NCBI GenBank assembly: GCA_009746045.1
Contig: RPFO01002194.1
Coordinates: 127,501 to 191,500, forward strand
Source of the DNA: Mesostigma viride
Taxonomy: Eukaryota > Streptophyta > Mesostigmatophyceae > Mesostigmatales > Mesostigmataceae
DNA length: 64,000 bases
Reading direction: 5' to 3'
The first letter of the stretch is position 1, and each line of letters begins with the position of its first letter. The position numbers and the translations under genes were made by a program. Under the pieces are notes generated by a model. The model worked only from the letters and a program-made list of their open reading frames with translations, made no database searches and was not told the origin of the DNA. Shown in pieces: positions 63,916 through 64,000 of the stretch.

Positions 63916-64000
63916 CTGACGGCTGGTTCGTTGCAAACACACATCCTCCCCTGCACAGCCGCCTCACCTGGAGCCGCCGTACCTACACGGGAGGCAGCTA

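Overview
The window reads as nuclear DNA of a photosynthetic green eukaryote (a green alga or a close relative). It holds two intron-rich genes for plastid proteins, one at each end, separated by about 43 kb of nested transposons. Gene 1 (about 6.5-12.0 kb, + strand) encodes a ClpR2-like subunit of the plastid Clp protease. Gene 2 (55.6-63.9 kb, - strand, N-terminus beyond the right edge) encodes the C-terminal part of a Rieske oxygenase of the PAO/PTC52/TIC55 family. Both have short exons in a consistent reading phase and GT-AG introns full of minisatellites. No tRNA, rRNA, CRISPR array or prokaryotic operon was seen. Family names rest on recognised motifs only; no database search was run.

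Layout: 0.17-6.2 kb, two DNA transposons with terminal inverted repeats, side by side; 6.5-12.05 kb, CLPR2; 12.7-14.4 kb, an ORF1-only LINE copy interrupted by a SINE-like insert; 14.5-17.05 kb, decayed Ty3/gypsy material carrying a PHD finger; 17.18-24.45 kb, a composite bracketed by one 13-bp target duplication, made of an intact ORF1-only LINE (-) and a large RLE-type LINE (+) encoding PHD, RING, C2H2, RT and nuclease domains; 24.8-29.4 kb, deleted Ty3/gypsy pol, a repeat block with an expanded CAGCTC array and a MULE-like insertion; 30.4-31.1 kb, a decayed Penelope-type RT; 31.8-33.8 kb, LINE ORF1 copies; 34.06-39.45 kb, a TA-flanked pogo-like transposon; 40.1-55.0 kb, three copies of an APE-type LINE nested with a solo LTR, a second LINE subfamily and tiny LINE tail fragments; 55.6-63.9 kb, the Rieske oxygenase gene.

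The most striking signal is a set of small insertions (TA to TACAGTA, TACATA, TATGTA or TATA) that separate otherwise near-identical repeat copies and often break their reading frames. These match the footprints left when a TA-targeting transposon with CAG ends excises. Two transposons with exactly such ends (169-2795 and 34056-39447) are still present in the window.

Most insertion boundaries were fixed from the sequence itself, using target-site duplications and uninterrupted paralogous copies inside the window. The order of several events can therefore be read: a dispersed repeat is split by LINE copy 3, which is split by a LINE-B fragment; an inverted LINE fragment is split by LINE copy 2, which is split by a solo LTR.
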